A DNA stretch of 8,364 nt from Pelotomaculum sp. (GCA_022839445.1 JALHFC010000059.1:1-8364), one strand, 5' to 3'. Shown: positions 1 to 7,323, counted from the first letter of the stretch. Notes: generated by a model not told the origin, from the letters alone. Numbers and translations are program-made.

Positions 1-414
1 CGGGATTACAAAGGAGGACTCATACCAGTACTGCAGGAAGCCCAGAACATATACGGCTACCTGCCCAAAGAAGCGATGCAGCAAATTGCCAAGGAACTGC
101 GCATGCCGTTCAGCAAAGTATACGGAGTAGCGACATTTTATGCCCAGTTCCACATGAAGCCACGCGGGCGCAACATTATCCGCGTATGCCTGGGCACCGC
201 CTGTCACGTACGGGGTGGCGCGAAGATATTCGAAGCCGTAAAAGACCACCTGGGCGTAGGCGACGGAGAGACAACTGAAGACTTGCGGTTTACCCTAGAG
301 ACAGTGGCCTGCATCGGGGCCTGCGGTTTGTCACCGTGCATGATGGTAAACGAAGACACCCACGGTCGCCTAGTATCCAATGAAGTAGGCGAAAAACTGG
401 ATATATACGAGTAG
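1..414 (+). CDS. nuoE: NuoE/HydC-like [2Fe-2S] subunit of formate dehydrogenase (5' partial)
   Basis: This is the thioredoxin-like 24-kDa subunit of NADH-dehydrogenase-type modules (NuoE, HydC, HndA), a small cytoplasmic electron carrier that partners NuoF. The frame is open from base 1, and the 137 visible residues begin inside the helical N-terminal domain (LIPVLQEAQNIYGYLP). Roughly 20-30 N-terminal residues are therefore outside the window, and the ATG at 76 is internal. The four [2Fe-2S] ligands are present as C-x4-C (visible residues 63 and 68, CLGTAC) and C-x3-C (104 and 108, CIGAC), with one further Cys at 113. The TAG stop lies 15 nt before the next start, with that gene's Shine-Dalgarno in between, so the two genes are co-transcribed. 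Ten of its 11 Val codons are GTA, a bias shared with the next gene but not with fdhA. The family call is firm; assignment to formate dehydrogenase rather than a hydrogenase rests on the neighbouring fdhA. Confidence 0.93.
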   Translation, partial: RDYKGGLIPVLQEAQNIYGYLPKEAMQQIAKELRMPFSKVYGVATFYAQFHMKPRGRNIIRVCLGTACHVRGGAKIFEAVKDHLGVGDGETTEDLRFTLETVACIGACGLSPCMMVNEDTHGRLVSNEVGEKLDIYE

Positions 415-415
415 G

Positions 416-420
416 GGAGG
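416..420 (+). promoter_or_regulatory. Shine-Dalgarno site of the nuoF-like gene
   Basis: GGAGG lies 9 nt before the ATG at 430, just after the stop of the nuoE-like gene. It supports the chosen start and tight translational linkage of the two subunits. Confidence 0.8.
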
Positions 421-429
421 TGGACAAGA

Positions 430-2197
430 ATGACAAATATAGACGAATTACGTGCAGAATGCAAAGAGCAGTATGAGAAGAAGCTAAATCGGCCCCGCAT
501 TGTAGTAGGCCTTGGGACATGCGGAATCGCATCCGGGGGAAGAAAAGTGATGGAGGCCATTAAAAAAGAAGTAGCAGAACGCAGTTTAGACGTAGACATA
601 GACTTCACCAGCTGCATCGGGATGTGCTTCATAGAGCCCATAGTAGAAGTGTCCCTGCCCGGGAAAGCCAGCGTAATATACGGAGACATCTTTCCCAACA
701 AAGTAGCCCAGTTAATCGAAAGCCACATAGTAAACGAGACACCCATTTACGAGTGGGCAGCCATGCAGATACCAAACGGCGACACCCCATACGAAGGCAT
801 CGTCACCATGGACGAAGCCCCGTATTACAAGAAACAAGTACGCTCAGTGACCTCGCGTTTAGGGCGGACAAACCCAGAAAGCATCGAAGAATACATTGCC
901 ACCGGCGGCTACGAAGGCATCCAAAAAGGTCTGCAGATAGGCCGTGAGGCAATCATCGAAGAAATCAAGAAGTCCGGTTTAAGAGGTCGTGGCGGCGGCG
1001 GATTCCCCACCGGGATGAAGTGGCAGTTTGTATACAACGCCGTAGGCGACAAGAAATACGCCGTATGTAACGCCGACGAAGGCGACCCCGGCGCATTTAT
1101 GGACCGCAGCGTACTAGAAGGCGACCCCCACGCAGTTTTAGAAGGCATGATGATAGCCGGTTACGCCATTGGCGCCGACGAAGGCTACATTTATTGCCGC
1201 GCCGAATATCCCCTGGCCATACGCCGTTTAAACCTAGCCATAGCCGAGGCCGAGAAATACGGTCTGATGGGAGAAAACATCCTAGGTTCCGGTTTCAACT
1301 TCCGGATCAAGATCAAAGCCGGCGCCGGCGCATTCGTATGCGGCGAAGAAACCGCCCTATTAAATTCCATTGAAGGCCAGCGCGGGATGCCGCGGGTACG
1401 GCCCCCGTTCCCGGCCAACAAAGGATTATGGCAAAAGCCGACCGTATTAAACAACGTAGAGACCTATGCCAACGTGCCGTTTATCATCCGCAAAGGCAGC
1501 GACTGGTACGCCACCATGGGCACCGAGAAGAGCAAAGGCAGCAAAGTGTTCTGTCTCACCGGTAAGATCAACAAAACCGGACTAGTCGAAGTACCGATGG
1601 GGATCACCCTACGCGAAGTCATATTCGACATCGCCGGCGGCATACAAGACGGCAAGAAATTCAAAGCCGTACAAAGCGGCGGTCCTTCCGGCGGCTGTAT
1701 ATCCGATGAAAACCTTGATCTACCCGTAGACTACGATTCCCTCGCAGCCATTGGTTCAATCATGGGTTCCGGCGGACTAGTAGTGATGGACGAGACCACC
1801 TGCATGGTAGACGTGTCCAAGTTCTTCCTGCGGTGGCCAAGGCGAGCTGGAAGACATCGACGCCTTAGAGCGTCTAGCCAAAGTAATTAAGAACTCCGCC
1901 CTGTGCGGTCTCGGACAGACCTGTCCCAACCCGATTCTGACCACACTGCGCTACTTCCGGAACGAATACGAGGCGCACATTGTCGACAAGCGTTGCCCGG
2001 CCAAAGTATGCACCGCGCTACTGGTTTACGTGATAGACGAAGAGAAGTGCACCGGGTGCGGCGCCTGCGTCAGGGCTTGCCCGTCAGGAGCCATCACCGG
2101 CGAGAAGAAACAGCCTCATAAGATCGATATAGAGACCTGCATCAAGTGCGGTGCCTGTGCTACCAGGTGTAAGTTCGATGCGATTGTCAAGGCGTAA
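430..2197 (+). pseudogene. nuoF: NuoF/HydB-like NAD(P)- and FMN-binding subunit, frameshifted by an internal deletion
   Basis: This is the flavin and nucleotide-binding subunit that would pass electrons between NAD(P)(H), FMN and Fe-S clusters. The first part (430-1830, 467 residues) has an N-terminal thioredoxin-like domain (about 1-110; Cys31, Cys62 and Cys66, fewer than the usual four). It then has the FMN-site glycine-rich loop (GLRGRGGGGFPTG, 183-195), the acidic loop NADEGDPGAF (214-223) and the GAGAFVCGEETAL segment (298-310). After Leu467 the frame yields 19 unrelated residues and stops at 1888-1890. Homology resumes in the +2 frame at 1832 (GGQGELEDID...) and runs to TAA at 2195-2197. 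This second part has the CGLGQT segment and a C-terminal 2x[4Fe-4S] ferredoxin domain (CTGCGACVRACP and CIKCGACATRC), as in HydB/HndC-type subunits. The segment lost between the parts normally carries the SCGKCxPCR motif of the [4Fe-4S] cluster beside FMN. Either the gene is dead or the break is an assembly error; an intact gene would encode about 617 residues. Confidence 0.9.
1828..1832 (+). other. Deletion/frameshift junction in the nuoF-like gene
   Basis: The frame-1 codons for FFL end at 1830, and the homologous continuation CGGQGE is read from 1829 (TGC GGT GGC). The two bases TG at 1829-1830 can therefore belong to either side. Compared with my knowledge of the family, about 28 codons plus 2 nt are missing. 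A loss of 86 nt gives exactly the observed shift from frame 1 to frame 2. Only a 2-nt repeat is shared at the junction. Confidence 0.8.
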
Positions 2198-2212
2198 AGG
2201 AGTTTGAATATT

Positions 2213-2220
2213 GGAAGGAG
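2213..2220 (+). promoter_or_regulatory. Shine-Dalgarno site of fdhA
   Basis: GGAAGGAG lies 8 nt before the ATG at 2229. It favours that start over the out-of-frame ATG at 2225. The spacer between the nuoF stop (2197) and this start is only 31 nt, so the genes share a transcript. Confidence 0.8.
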
Positions 2221-2228
2221 TGATATGA

Positions 2229-4907
2229 ATGGAACTGGTCAAGCTTAGCATTAACGGAAAGGAGGTTGAAGTTCCGGCAGGAACTACGATACTCAAAGCA
2301 GCCGAGCAAATGGGTGTTAATATCCCCCGTCTCTGCTATGATGAGGACCTCAGTTCCGTTGGCGCATGCCGTTTGTGCGTTGTAGAAGTGAAGGGCGCGC
2401 GTGCCTTGGTAGCTTCTTGCGCAACGGCTGTAGCCCCGGCAATGGTAGTCGAAACTCATTCACCGGCAGTGATGGAAGCAAGGAAGACCATTCTTGAGTT
2501 ATTGATTGCCAACCACCCGCTTGATTGCCTTACCTGTGAAAAGAACGGTGATTGCCGCTTACAGGATTATTGCTACGAGTATGGGGTTAAAGAAAGTTCA
2601 TTTGTTGGAGAGAAGCATAACTACGAAATCGATGATAGCAACCCATTTATCATCCGTGACAATAACAAATGCATTTTGTGTGGCAAGTGCGTGCGGGCCT
2701 GCGCCGAGTGGTGCGTCACGAATAACATTGATTTTGCCTACAGGGGTTTCAATACAAAGGTAACTCCGTTTTGGGATGTCCCGTATGCCGAGTCTGATTG
2801 TCTCTTCTGCGGCAACTGCGTGGCTGTTTGCCCGACCGGGGCTTTGACCGAGAAGCAAATGCACACGAAAGGACGCCGCTGGGAGTTTGAGAAGGTAAAG
2901 ACTACTTGCCCCTTCTGCGGTACCGGTTGCAATTTCGATTTGAATGTAAAAGACGGGGAAGTTGTAGGAGTGACATCAAATCCCACCAGCGCTGTTAACG
3001 GGCGTCAACTTTGCGTTAAGGGACGTTTTGGCTGGGATTTTATTTACAACGAGAATCGCCTTAAAACCCCTCTGATCAAAAAAGACGGCAAATTTGTGGA
3101 AGCTTCCTGGGACGAGGCCCTGGATTTGGTTGCCACCCGTTTTAAGGAGATTAAAGAAAAGAACGGATCCGACTCCTTTGCCGCGCTTAGTTCAGCCAGG
3201 TGCACCAACGAAGAAAACTTCCTGGTGCAGAAATTTACAAGGACGGTGATGGGCACAAATAGTGTTGACCACTGTGCCCGTACCTGACACGCGCCGACAG
3301 TGGCCGGTCTGGCCACAACATTCGGTAGCGGCGCGATGACTAACTCCATTGAAGAAATACTGGACGCCGAGTTGCTACTCTTAATCGGTACCAATACTAC
3401 GGAAGCGCACCCGATCGTCGGTTATAAGATGAAACAAGCAAAACTTAAGGGCGCGAAACTCGTCGTAGTCGACCCGCGGCGCATTGAGTTGGCTGAAATA
3501 GCTGACTACTGGCTACAACTCAAGCCGGGGACGGACATTCCCCTGCTGAACGGGCTGATGCACATCATCCTGGAAGAGGGACTGCAAGATCAGAAGTTTA
3601 TTGACGAGCGTACCGAGGACTTTGAAAAGCTCAAAGAAACCGTCAAAAATTACACACCGGACTATGTTTCTAAACTGACCGGAGTTCCTGAGGAAGACCT
3701 GTATGCGGTAGCACGCCTCTACGCTACCACCGATAAGGCCATGCTCTTCTACGTTCTAGGTATTACGGAGCATATCTGCGGTACTAAAAACGTTATGAGT
3801 ACTGCTAACTTAGCTATGCTGACCGGCCACCTGGGACGCAGCAGCGTCGGGGTTAACCCCATTCGCGGTCAGAACAACGTGCAGGGCGCCTGCGACATGG
3901 GCGCGCTTCCCAACGTTTATTCTGGTTACCAGGCTGTAATGAATAAGGATGCAAGAGAGAAGCACGAAAAAGCGTGGGGAGTGTCCTTACCGGACAAGAA
4001 CGGCCTAATGATTGCCGATATGTTTGAAAAGGCCAACTCCGGCGAGCTAAAGGCCATGTATATCCTTGGTGAGAACCCCGTGCTGACAGACCCGAACAGC
4101 AATCACATCCGCTCCGGTCTAGATAATCTGGAGTTTCTCGTTGTCCACGAACTGTTCCTAAGCGAGACAGCTGAATATGCGGATGTTATTCTGCCGGCTG
4201 CCAGCTTTGCGGAAACAGATGGGACATTCTCCAGCACCGAGCGCCGCGTACAGCGGGTTCGCAAGGCTATTGAGCCGCTGTCGGGCAAAGCTAACTGGCA
4301 GACCATACTTGAGATGTTCAACCGGATGGGGTATGAGTTAAGTTACGATAGTCCCAAGGAGATTTGGGATGAAATGGCTTCCTTAAGCCCCGCCTTGGCC
4401 GGGATCAACTACGCAAGGCTCGAGGAGAAGGGAATGCAGTGGCCTTGCCCGAACACCGAGCACCCGGGCACACCTTTCCTTCACGCCGGGACTTTCTCCC
4501 GCGGCAAAGGTCTCTTCCAGGCAATCGACCATGTCCCGCCTGGGGAAATGCCGGACGAGGAATACCCGTACCTGCTCTCAACCGGCAGGATACTTTTCCA
4601 CTACAACGTTACTACTCCTTACTCGAAGGGCATTCAAAGCATGTGGCCGAGGGAGGCGTCCATGCTTAACCCGGAAGATGCGGTCAAGCTTGGTGTCGAG
4701 ACCGGTGACCGCCTGAAAGTGACTTCCAGGCGCGGCGAATGTACAACCTACGTTAATGTAACGGACAAAGTGCCGCCGGGAATGATCTGGATGTCGTTCC
4801 ACTTTGCCGAAACTCCGACAAACGCAGTAACCAGCGCGGCTTTAGACCCCATTACAAAAACCGGGGAGTATAAAGTGTGCGCCGTCAAACTGGAGAAGGC
4901 AGTCTAG
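2229..4907 (+). CDS. fdhA: Formate dehydrogenase catalytic subunit, selenocysteine-containing (Mo/W-bis-MGD)
   Basis: Catalyses reversible formate oxidation to CO2 at a Mo or W bis-molybdopterin guanine dinucleotide centre, in the cytoplasm (no signal peptide). It has 892 residues including Sec353, encoded by TGA 3285-3287 in the context DHCART-U-HAPTVAGL, the formate dehydrogenase active-site signature. The frame is identical on both sides of the TGA and homology is unbroken. Domains in order: [2Fe-2S] ferredoxin domain (Cys36, 47, 50, 64); His-Cys3 cluster (His96, Cys100, 103, 109); 2x[4Fe-4S] ferredoxin (Cys148, 151, 154, 158 and Cys191, 194, 197, 201); the [4Fe-4S] cluster next to the cofactor (Cys227, 230, 234, 262); the molybdopterin oxidoreductase body; and the dinucleotide-binding C-terminal domain (about 779-885). 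Sec353, His354 and Arg546 (in RGQNNVQGACDMG) match the Sec, His and Arg of the FdhF active site. The large relay domain and the NuoE/NuoF-like neighbours suit an NAD(P)-linked, possibly electron-bifurcating enzyme. A conventional caller would split it at the TGA into 2229-3287 and a false ORF from 3300. Whether the metal is Mo or W cannot be told. Confidence 0.96.
3285..3325 (+). promoter_or_regulatory. Selenocysteine TGA codon and bacterial SECIS hairpin
   Basis: Immediately after the TGA (3285-3287), GTGGCC (3300-3305) pairs perfectly with GGCCAC (3311-3316) around the loop GGTCT (3306-3310). A lower stem CCGA (3294-3297) with TCGG (3322-3325) is possible across an internal loop. The loop begins 18 nt after the TGA. 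From memory, Escherichia coli fdhF has the same GGUCU loop at the same distance, with the loop over the Gly-Leu codons of VAGL as here. The bulged U seen in the E. coli stem is not evident. SelB-tRNA(Sec) would bind this hairpin to decode UGA. Confidence 0.85.
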
Positions 4908-4931
4908 CAAGTATATGATTTAACTGGGGAG

Positions 4932-4962
4932 CGCCACGGCAAATTTAAAATTTGCCGTGGCG
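4932..4962 (+). terminator. Strong hairpin after fdhA, possible terminator or 3' stabiliser
   Basis: The arm CGCCACGGCAAATTT (4932-4946) is the exact reverse complement of 4948-4962, separated by one base. In RNA the tip would open to a loop of about 5-7 nt over a GC-rich 10-12-bp stem. It sits 24 nt after the fdhA stop. There is no T-run on either side, so it is not a classical intrinsic terminator. It may be an mRNA-end stabiliser, a factor-dependent terminator, or a bidirectional one. Confidence 0.5.
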
Positions 4963-4968
4963 ACCCGG

Positions 4969-4998
4969 GTATTATATGATTAAGTTGCAACATAATAC
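4969..4998. promoter_or_regulatory. AT-rich inverted repeat, candidate operator
   Basis: GTATTAT (4969-4975) and its reverse complement ATAATAC (4992-4998) are separated by 16 nt, upstream of the molybdopterin gene group. The arms are spaced about two DNA turns apart (23 bp start to start), which suits a dimeric repressor. It does not clearly match the ModE or Rex sites I know, and chance in AT-rich DNA is possible. Confidence 0.25.
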
Positions 4999-5040
4999 TA
5001 TGTATCGAAAACATTGCAATGAAAGGGGAACAGTAATCTC

Positions 5041-6072
5041 ATGCGGAAGGTGCCTGTGACCGAATCAGTGGGAATGGTACTATGTCATGATATAACAAAA
5101 ATAATCCCTGGTCGCGAAAAGGGTCGGGCCTTCCGGAGAGGGCAGGTCATCACACCCGAAGATGTTCCCAAGTTGCGGGATTTGGGGAAAGAGCACATTT
5201 ATGTGTGGGAGGCGGAAGTAGACTTGATCCATGAGGATGAAGCTGCTTTATCTTTGGCTAGACATGCCGCCGGACCGGGTTTGAGTTGGGGTCAGCCCAA
5301 TCAAGGCAGGGTAAACCTAAAGGCTGCGTATGACGGTCTTTTGAAAGTGCAGGCATCCCAACTAAGAGATGTCAACAATATAGATGACATTGTCATGGCG
5401 ACGATGCACAACAACCGGGTGGTTGTTAAGGGGCAAATTGTCGCCGGGACCAGGGTAACTCCTTTGGCAATTCAACGCCATCTTTTGGAGCAGGCGGAAG
5501 AACTCTGTAGCAAGCCCGTCCCCTTACTTACTGTAAAGCCTTTTCAGCCGCTCTGGATAGGAGTTGTGACTACGGGCACAGAGGTTTATTCCGGGCGCAT
5601 CCAGGACGGTTTCTGTAGCATCATCAAGAAGAAGACGGTACCTTTAGGAGCCAGGATGCTTGGTCAGGTGATCGTGCCTGACGATCCCCACTTGATTTCG
5701 CAAGAAATACGCCAGTTTATTGTTGAGGGGGCGGATTTGGTTATAGTTACCGGTGGCATGTCGGTTGATCCTGATGACGTAACCCCCTTGGGGATTAAGG
5801 CTACCGGGGCTGATGTTGTTTCTTACGGGGCGCCTGTTCTTCCCGGCGCCATGTTTATGCTTGCTTACATTGGGCATGTCCCGATATGCGGCCTCCCCGG
5901 CTGTGTGATGTTTAATAAGACTACCGTGTTTGACCTGATCCTGCCCCGTATTTTTGCCGGGGAACGGTTGAACCGGGCGGACATCGTGTCGTTGGGATAC
6001 GGTGGTCTCTGTGAAGAATGCGATGTTTGCCATTATCCGTCTTGTTCTTTCGGTAAAACTACAGATATGTAA
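5041..6072 (+). CDS. MoeA-like molybdopterin-binding protein with C-terminal four-cysteine tail
   Basis: A 343-residue protein with a MoeA/MogA-type molybdopterin-binding (MoCF) domain, probably acting late in molybdenum (or tungsten) cofactor assembly. An N-terminal segment with VGMVLCHDITK (10-20) and KGRAFRRGQVI (27-37) resembles the start of a MoeA-like clostridial family. The MoCF domain spans about 170-305, with TTGTEV (177-182), VTGGMSVDPDD (236-246) and GLPGC (284-288). It is shorter than true MoeA and lacks an obvious MoeA domain IV. The last 20 residues carry C-x2-C-x2-C-x4-C (Cys324, 327, 330, 335), which could bind a metal or Fe-S cluster. An in-frame stop at 5020-5022 fixes the ATG at 5041 as the first start; AAAGGGG at 5022-5028 is a somewhat distant ribosome site (12 nt). 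The next gene follows after 22 nt. Substrate and exact step are not known from sequence; the fdhA context suggests formate dehydrogenase maturation. Confidence 0.85.
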   Translation: MRKVPVTESVGMVLCHDITKIIPGREKGRAFRRGQVITPEDVPKLRDLGKEHIYVWEAEVDLIHEDEAALSLARHAAGPGLSWGQPNQGRVNLKAAYDGLLKVQASQLRDVNNIDDIVMATMHNNRVVVKGQIVAGTRVTPLAIQRHLLEQAEELCSKPVPLLTVKPFQPLWIGVVTTGTEVYSGRIQDGFCSIIKKKTVPLGARMLGQVIVPDDPHLISQEIRQFIVEGADLVIVTGGMSVDPDDVTPLGIKATGADVVSYGAPVLPGAMFMLAYIGHVPICGLPGCVMFNKTTVFDLILPRIFAGERLNRADIVSLGYGGLCEECDVCHYPSCSFGKTTDM

Positions 6073-6077
6073 ACTGT

Positions 6078-6083
6078 GGAGGT
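6078..6083 (+). promoter_or_regulatory. Shine-Dalgarno site deciding the GTG start of moeA
   Basis: GGAGGT lies 11 nt before GTG 6095, within the 22-nt gap after the preceding stop. It supports the non-ATG start, since no in-frame ATG is near. Confidence 0.65.
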
Positions 6084-6094
6084 AGCAACTTTAA

Positions 6095-7321
6095 GTGATT
6101 GAAAATGTCAAATTAGAAGAGGCTCAGGGTGACATTCTGAGCCTTGTAATACAATTGCCCGGCGAGTCCGTGCCACTGGCACAGGCATTGGGTAGAGTTA
6201 TTCACAACGATTTGTATGCTACTAACGATTTGCCGGTTTGTGCACAATCGGCTGTAGATGGCTATGCGGTGCCTGTATCTGGAAAGGAAGCATGTTTTCG
6301 TTATCTCGTAAAAGAAAGTTTGTTGCCCGGGCAAATGCCTGGCTTTGGAATAGGTCCGGGGGAATCTACCGGTGTTGTGACCGGGGGTCCTTTGCCTGCC
6401 GGCGCCGGGGCGGTTATCCCATGTGAGTCGGTAAAGTGCGATGGGGAACATATTTCTTTTAGGGGAGCAATATCGCTTGGTGACAACATAAAGTCACAGG
6501 GGGAAGATTTCTGTAAAGGGGATTTGCTGGCGCGTGGTGGCGATATTGTCAACCCAGGTACAGTAGGTGTACTGGCGGCTTTTGGCATGAATGAAGTTGT
6601 TGTGAGCAGGGTGCCCAGGGTGGCTATTCTAGGATTGGGCAAGGAGGTCGTCCCTTGCTCCGTAGCGCCGCTGCCCGGCCAGATCCGTGACTGTAACGGA
6701 CCCCTATTGGCTGCGTTTGCCCAAAGAGATGGGGCTTTTGTGACCGCCATGGAAACAGCCGGCGCCAAAAGTCCATCTAACGTTAAAAGTTTGCTGGAAA
6801 ACATGCTGTGGCAGGCCGACATGGTGCTTACCACAGGAGGCACAGCCTCCGGTGTCTGTGATCAGGCTATGAATATGGTAAGGCAAACCGGAGCGCGTCT
6901 ATTGTTCTGGGGGGTTAGAATAAAGCCGGGTAGCCATAGTGGCGCGGCCATATATGAGAACAAGGTAATTATTTCACTTTCCGGTAACCCGGCTGCTTGC
7001 GCGGCAGGGTACCATTTGCTGGCCGCCCCGGTATTGCGTGCGCTGCAGGGGCTTGGGCCTTACCCGAAGCGCCTGAGCGCTGTTTGTAAAAATTCCTTTC
7101 CGAAAAAAGGTGGTCCCCGCCGCTTTGTCCAGGGGATATTGTCATGTTCCCGTTCCGGTCTGGAGGTGACTATAGTGCCGGGTCAGAAATCAAGCATGTT
7201 GCGAGGTCTTCTTAACAACGGCAATGTGCTGATCGATTTGCCGGCAGGGCACCGGCCTGTTGAAGCAGGCGCAAAGGTCCAAGTAATCCTTTTGAACCCT
7301 TGTGCGCACTGGGAGCAATAA
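6095..7321 (+). CDS. moeA: Molybdopterin molybdenumtransferase MoeA
   Basis: Inserts molybdate-derived metal into adenylylated molybdopterin, the last common step of molybdenum cofactor synthesis; cytoplasmic. At 408 residues it matches the normal MoeA length of about 400. Visible elements are the N-terminal SAVDGYAV (52-59; usual SAMDGYA), TGGPLPAGAGAVIP (96-109), SQGEDF (134-139), the MoCF domain (about 175-312) with GLGKEV (180-185), GQIRDCNG (195-202), TTGGTASGVCDQ (246-257) and SLSGNPAACAAGY (294-306), then a C-terminal domain IV (about 325-402). The metal and cofactor-site acidic residues Asp55, Asp138, Glu184 and Asp256 appear retained, although several motifs deviate from E. coli MoeA. 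The start is GTG. It follows a second MoeA-like gene, so the pair may be specialised (for example Mo versus W, or general versus formate dehydrogenase). Its stop comes 2 nt before the ATG of the next gene, indicating one transcript. Confidence 0.9.
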   Translation: MIENVKLEEAQGDILSLVIQLPGESVPLAQALGRVIHNDLYATNDLPVCAQSAVDGYAVPVSGKEACFRYLVKESLLPGQMPGFGIGPGESTGVVTGGPLPAGAGAVIPCESVKCDGEHISFRGAISLGDNIKSQGEDFCKGDLLARGGDIVNPGTVGVLAAFGMNEVVVSRVPRVAILGLGKEVVPCSVAPLPGQIRDCNGPLLAAFAQRDGAFVTAMETAGAKSPSNVKSLLENMLWQADMVLTTGGTASGVCDQAMNMVRQTGARLLFWGVRIKPGSHSGAAIYENKVIISLSGNPAACAAGYHLLAAPVLRALQGLGPYPKRLSAVCKNSFPKKGGPRRFVQGILSCSRSGLEVTIVPGQKSSMLRGLLNNGNVLIDLPAGHRPVEAGAKVQVILLNPCAHWEQ

Positions 7322-7323
7322 TT

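Larger units (their letters stand above)
4908..5040 (+). other. Intergenic spacer between fdhA and the molybdopterin genes
   Basis: A 133-nt gap with no coding potential seen. It contains a perfect hairpin (4932-4962), 9-bp direct repeats TATATGATT at 4912-4920 and 4973-4981, a second dyad GTATTAT/ATAATAC (4969-4975 and 4992-4998), and two copies of the palindrome TTGCAA (4985-4990 and 5014-5019). No clear -35/-10 pair was found, so whether the downstream genes have their own promoter is unresolved. Confidence 0.6.

Noticed and set aside
204..746. 180-codon open frame on the minus strand
   Set aside because: It lies antisense to the nuoE/nuoF-like genes, shows no recognisable domain and spans two real coding regions; it is a by-product of their codon bias.
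1903..2121. 72-codon frame-1 ORF in the C-terminal part of nuoF
   Set aside because: The real product here is in frame 2 (ferredoxin domain with CTGCGAC and CIKCGAC); the frame-1 ORF is a shadow.
3300..4907. Separate gene starting just after the TGA in fdhA
   Set aside because: The apparent start is a GTG for the Val of the formate dehydrogenase HAPTVAGL motif, in the same frame as the upstream part; the TGA is selenocysteine, not a stop.
1..4907. Reading the operon as an [FeFe]-hydrogenase (HydABC)
   Set aside because: The large subunit has the Sec, His and Arg formate dehydrogenase signature and Mo-pterin domains, and no H-cluster motifs (TSCCPxW, MPCxxK) were seen.
4985..5019. Promoter built on TTGCAA at 4985-4990
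   Set aside because: No -10-like hexamer lies 16-18 bp downstream; the best AT-rich hexamers nearby are wrongly spaced, so no promoter was called.
6301..6843. 180-codon open frame on the minus strand within moeA
   Set aside because: The sense strand encodes a full-length MoeA with clear motifs; the antisense product is Pro/Ser-rich and featureless.
7300..7323. TTG start at 7300 for the 151-residue hypothetical protein
   Set aside because: It would overlap moeA and lacks a nearby ribosome site, whereas ATG 7324 has GGGAG 8 nt upstream.
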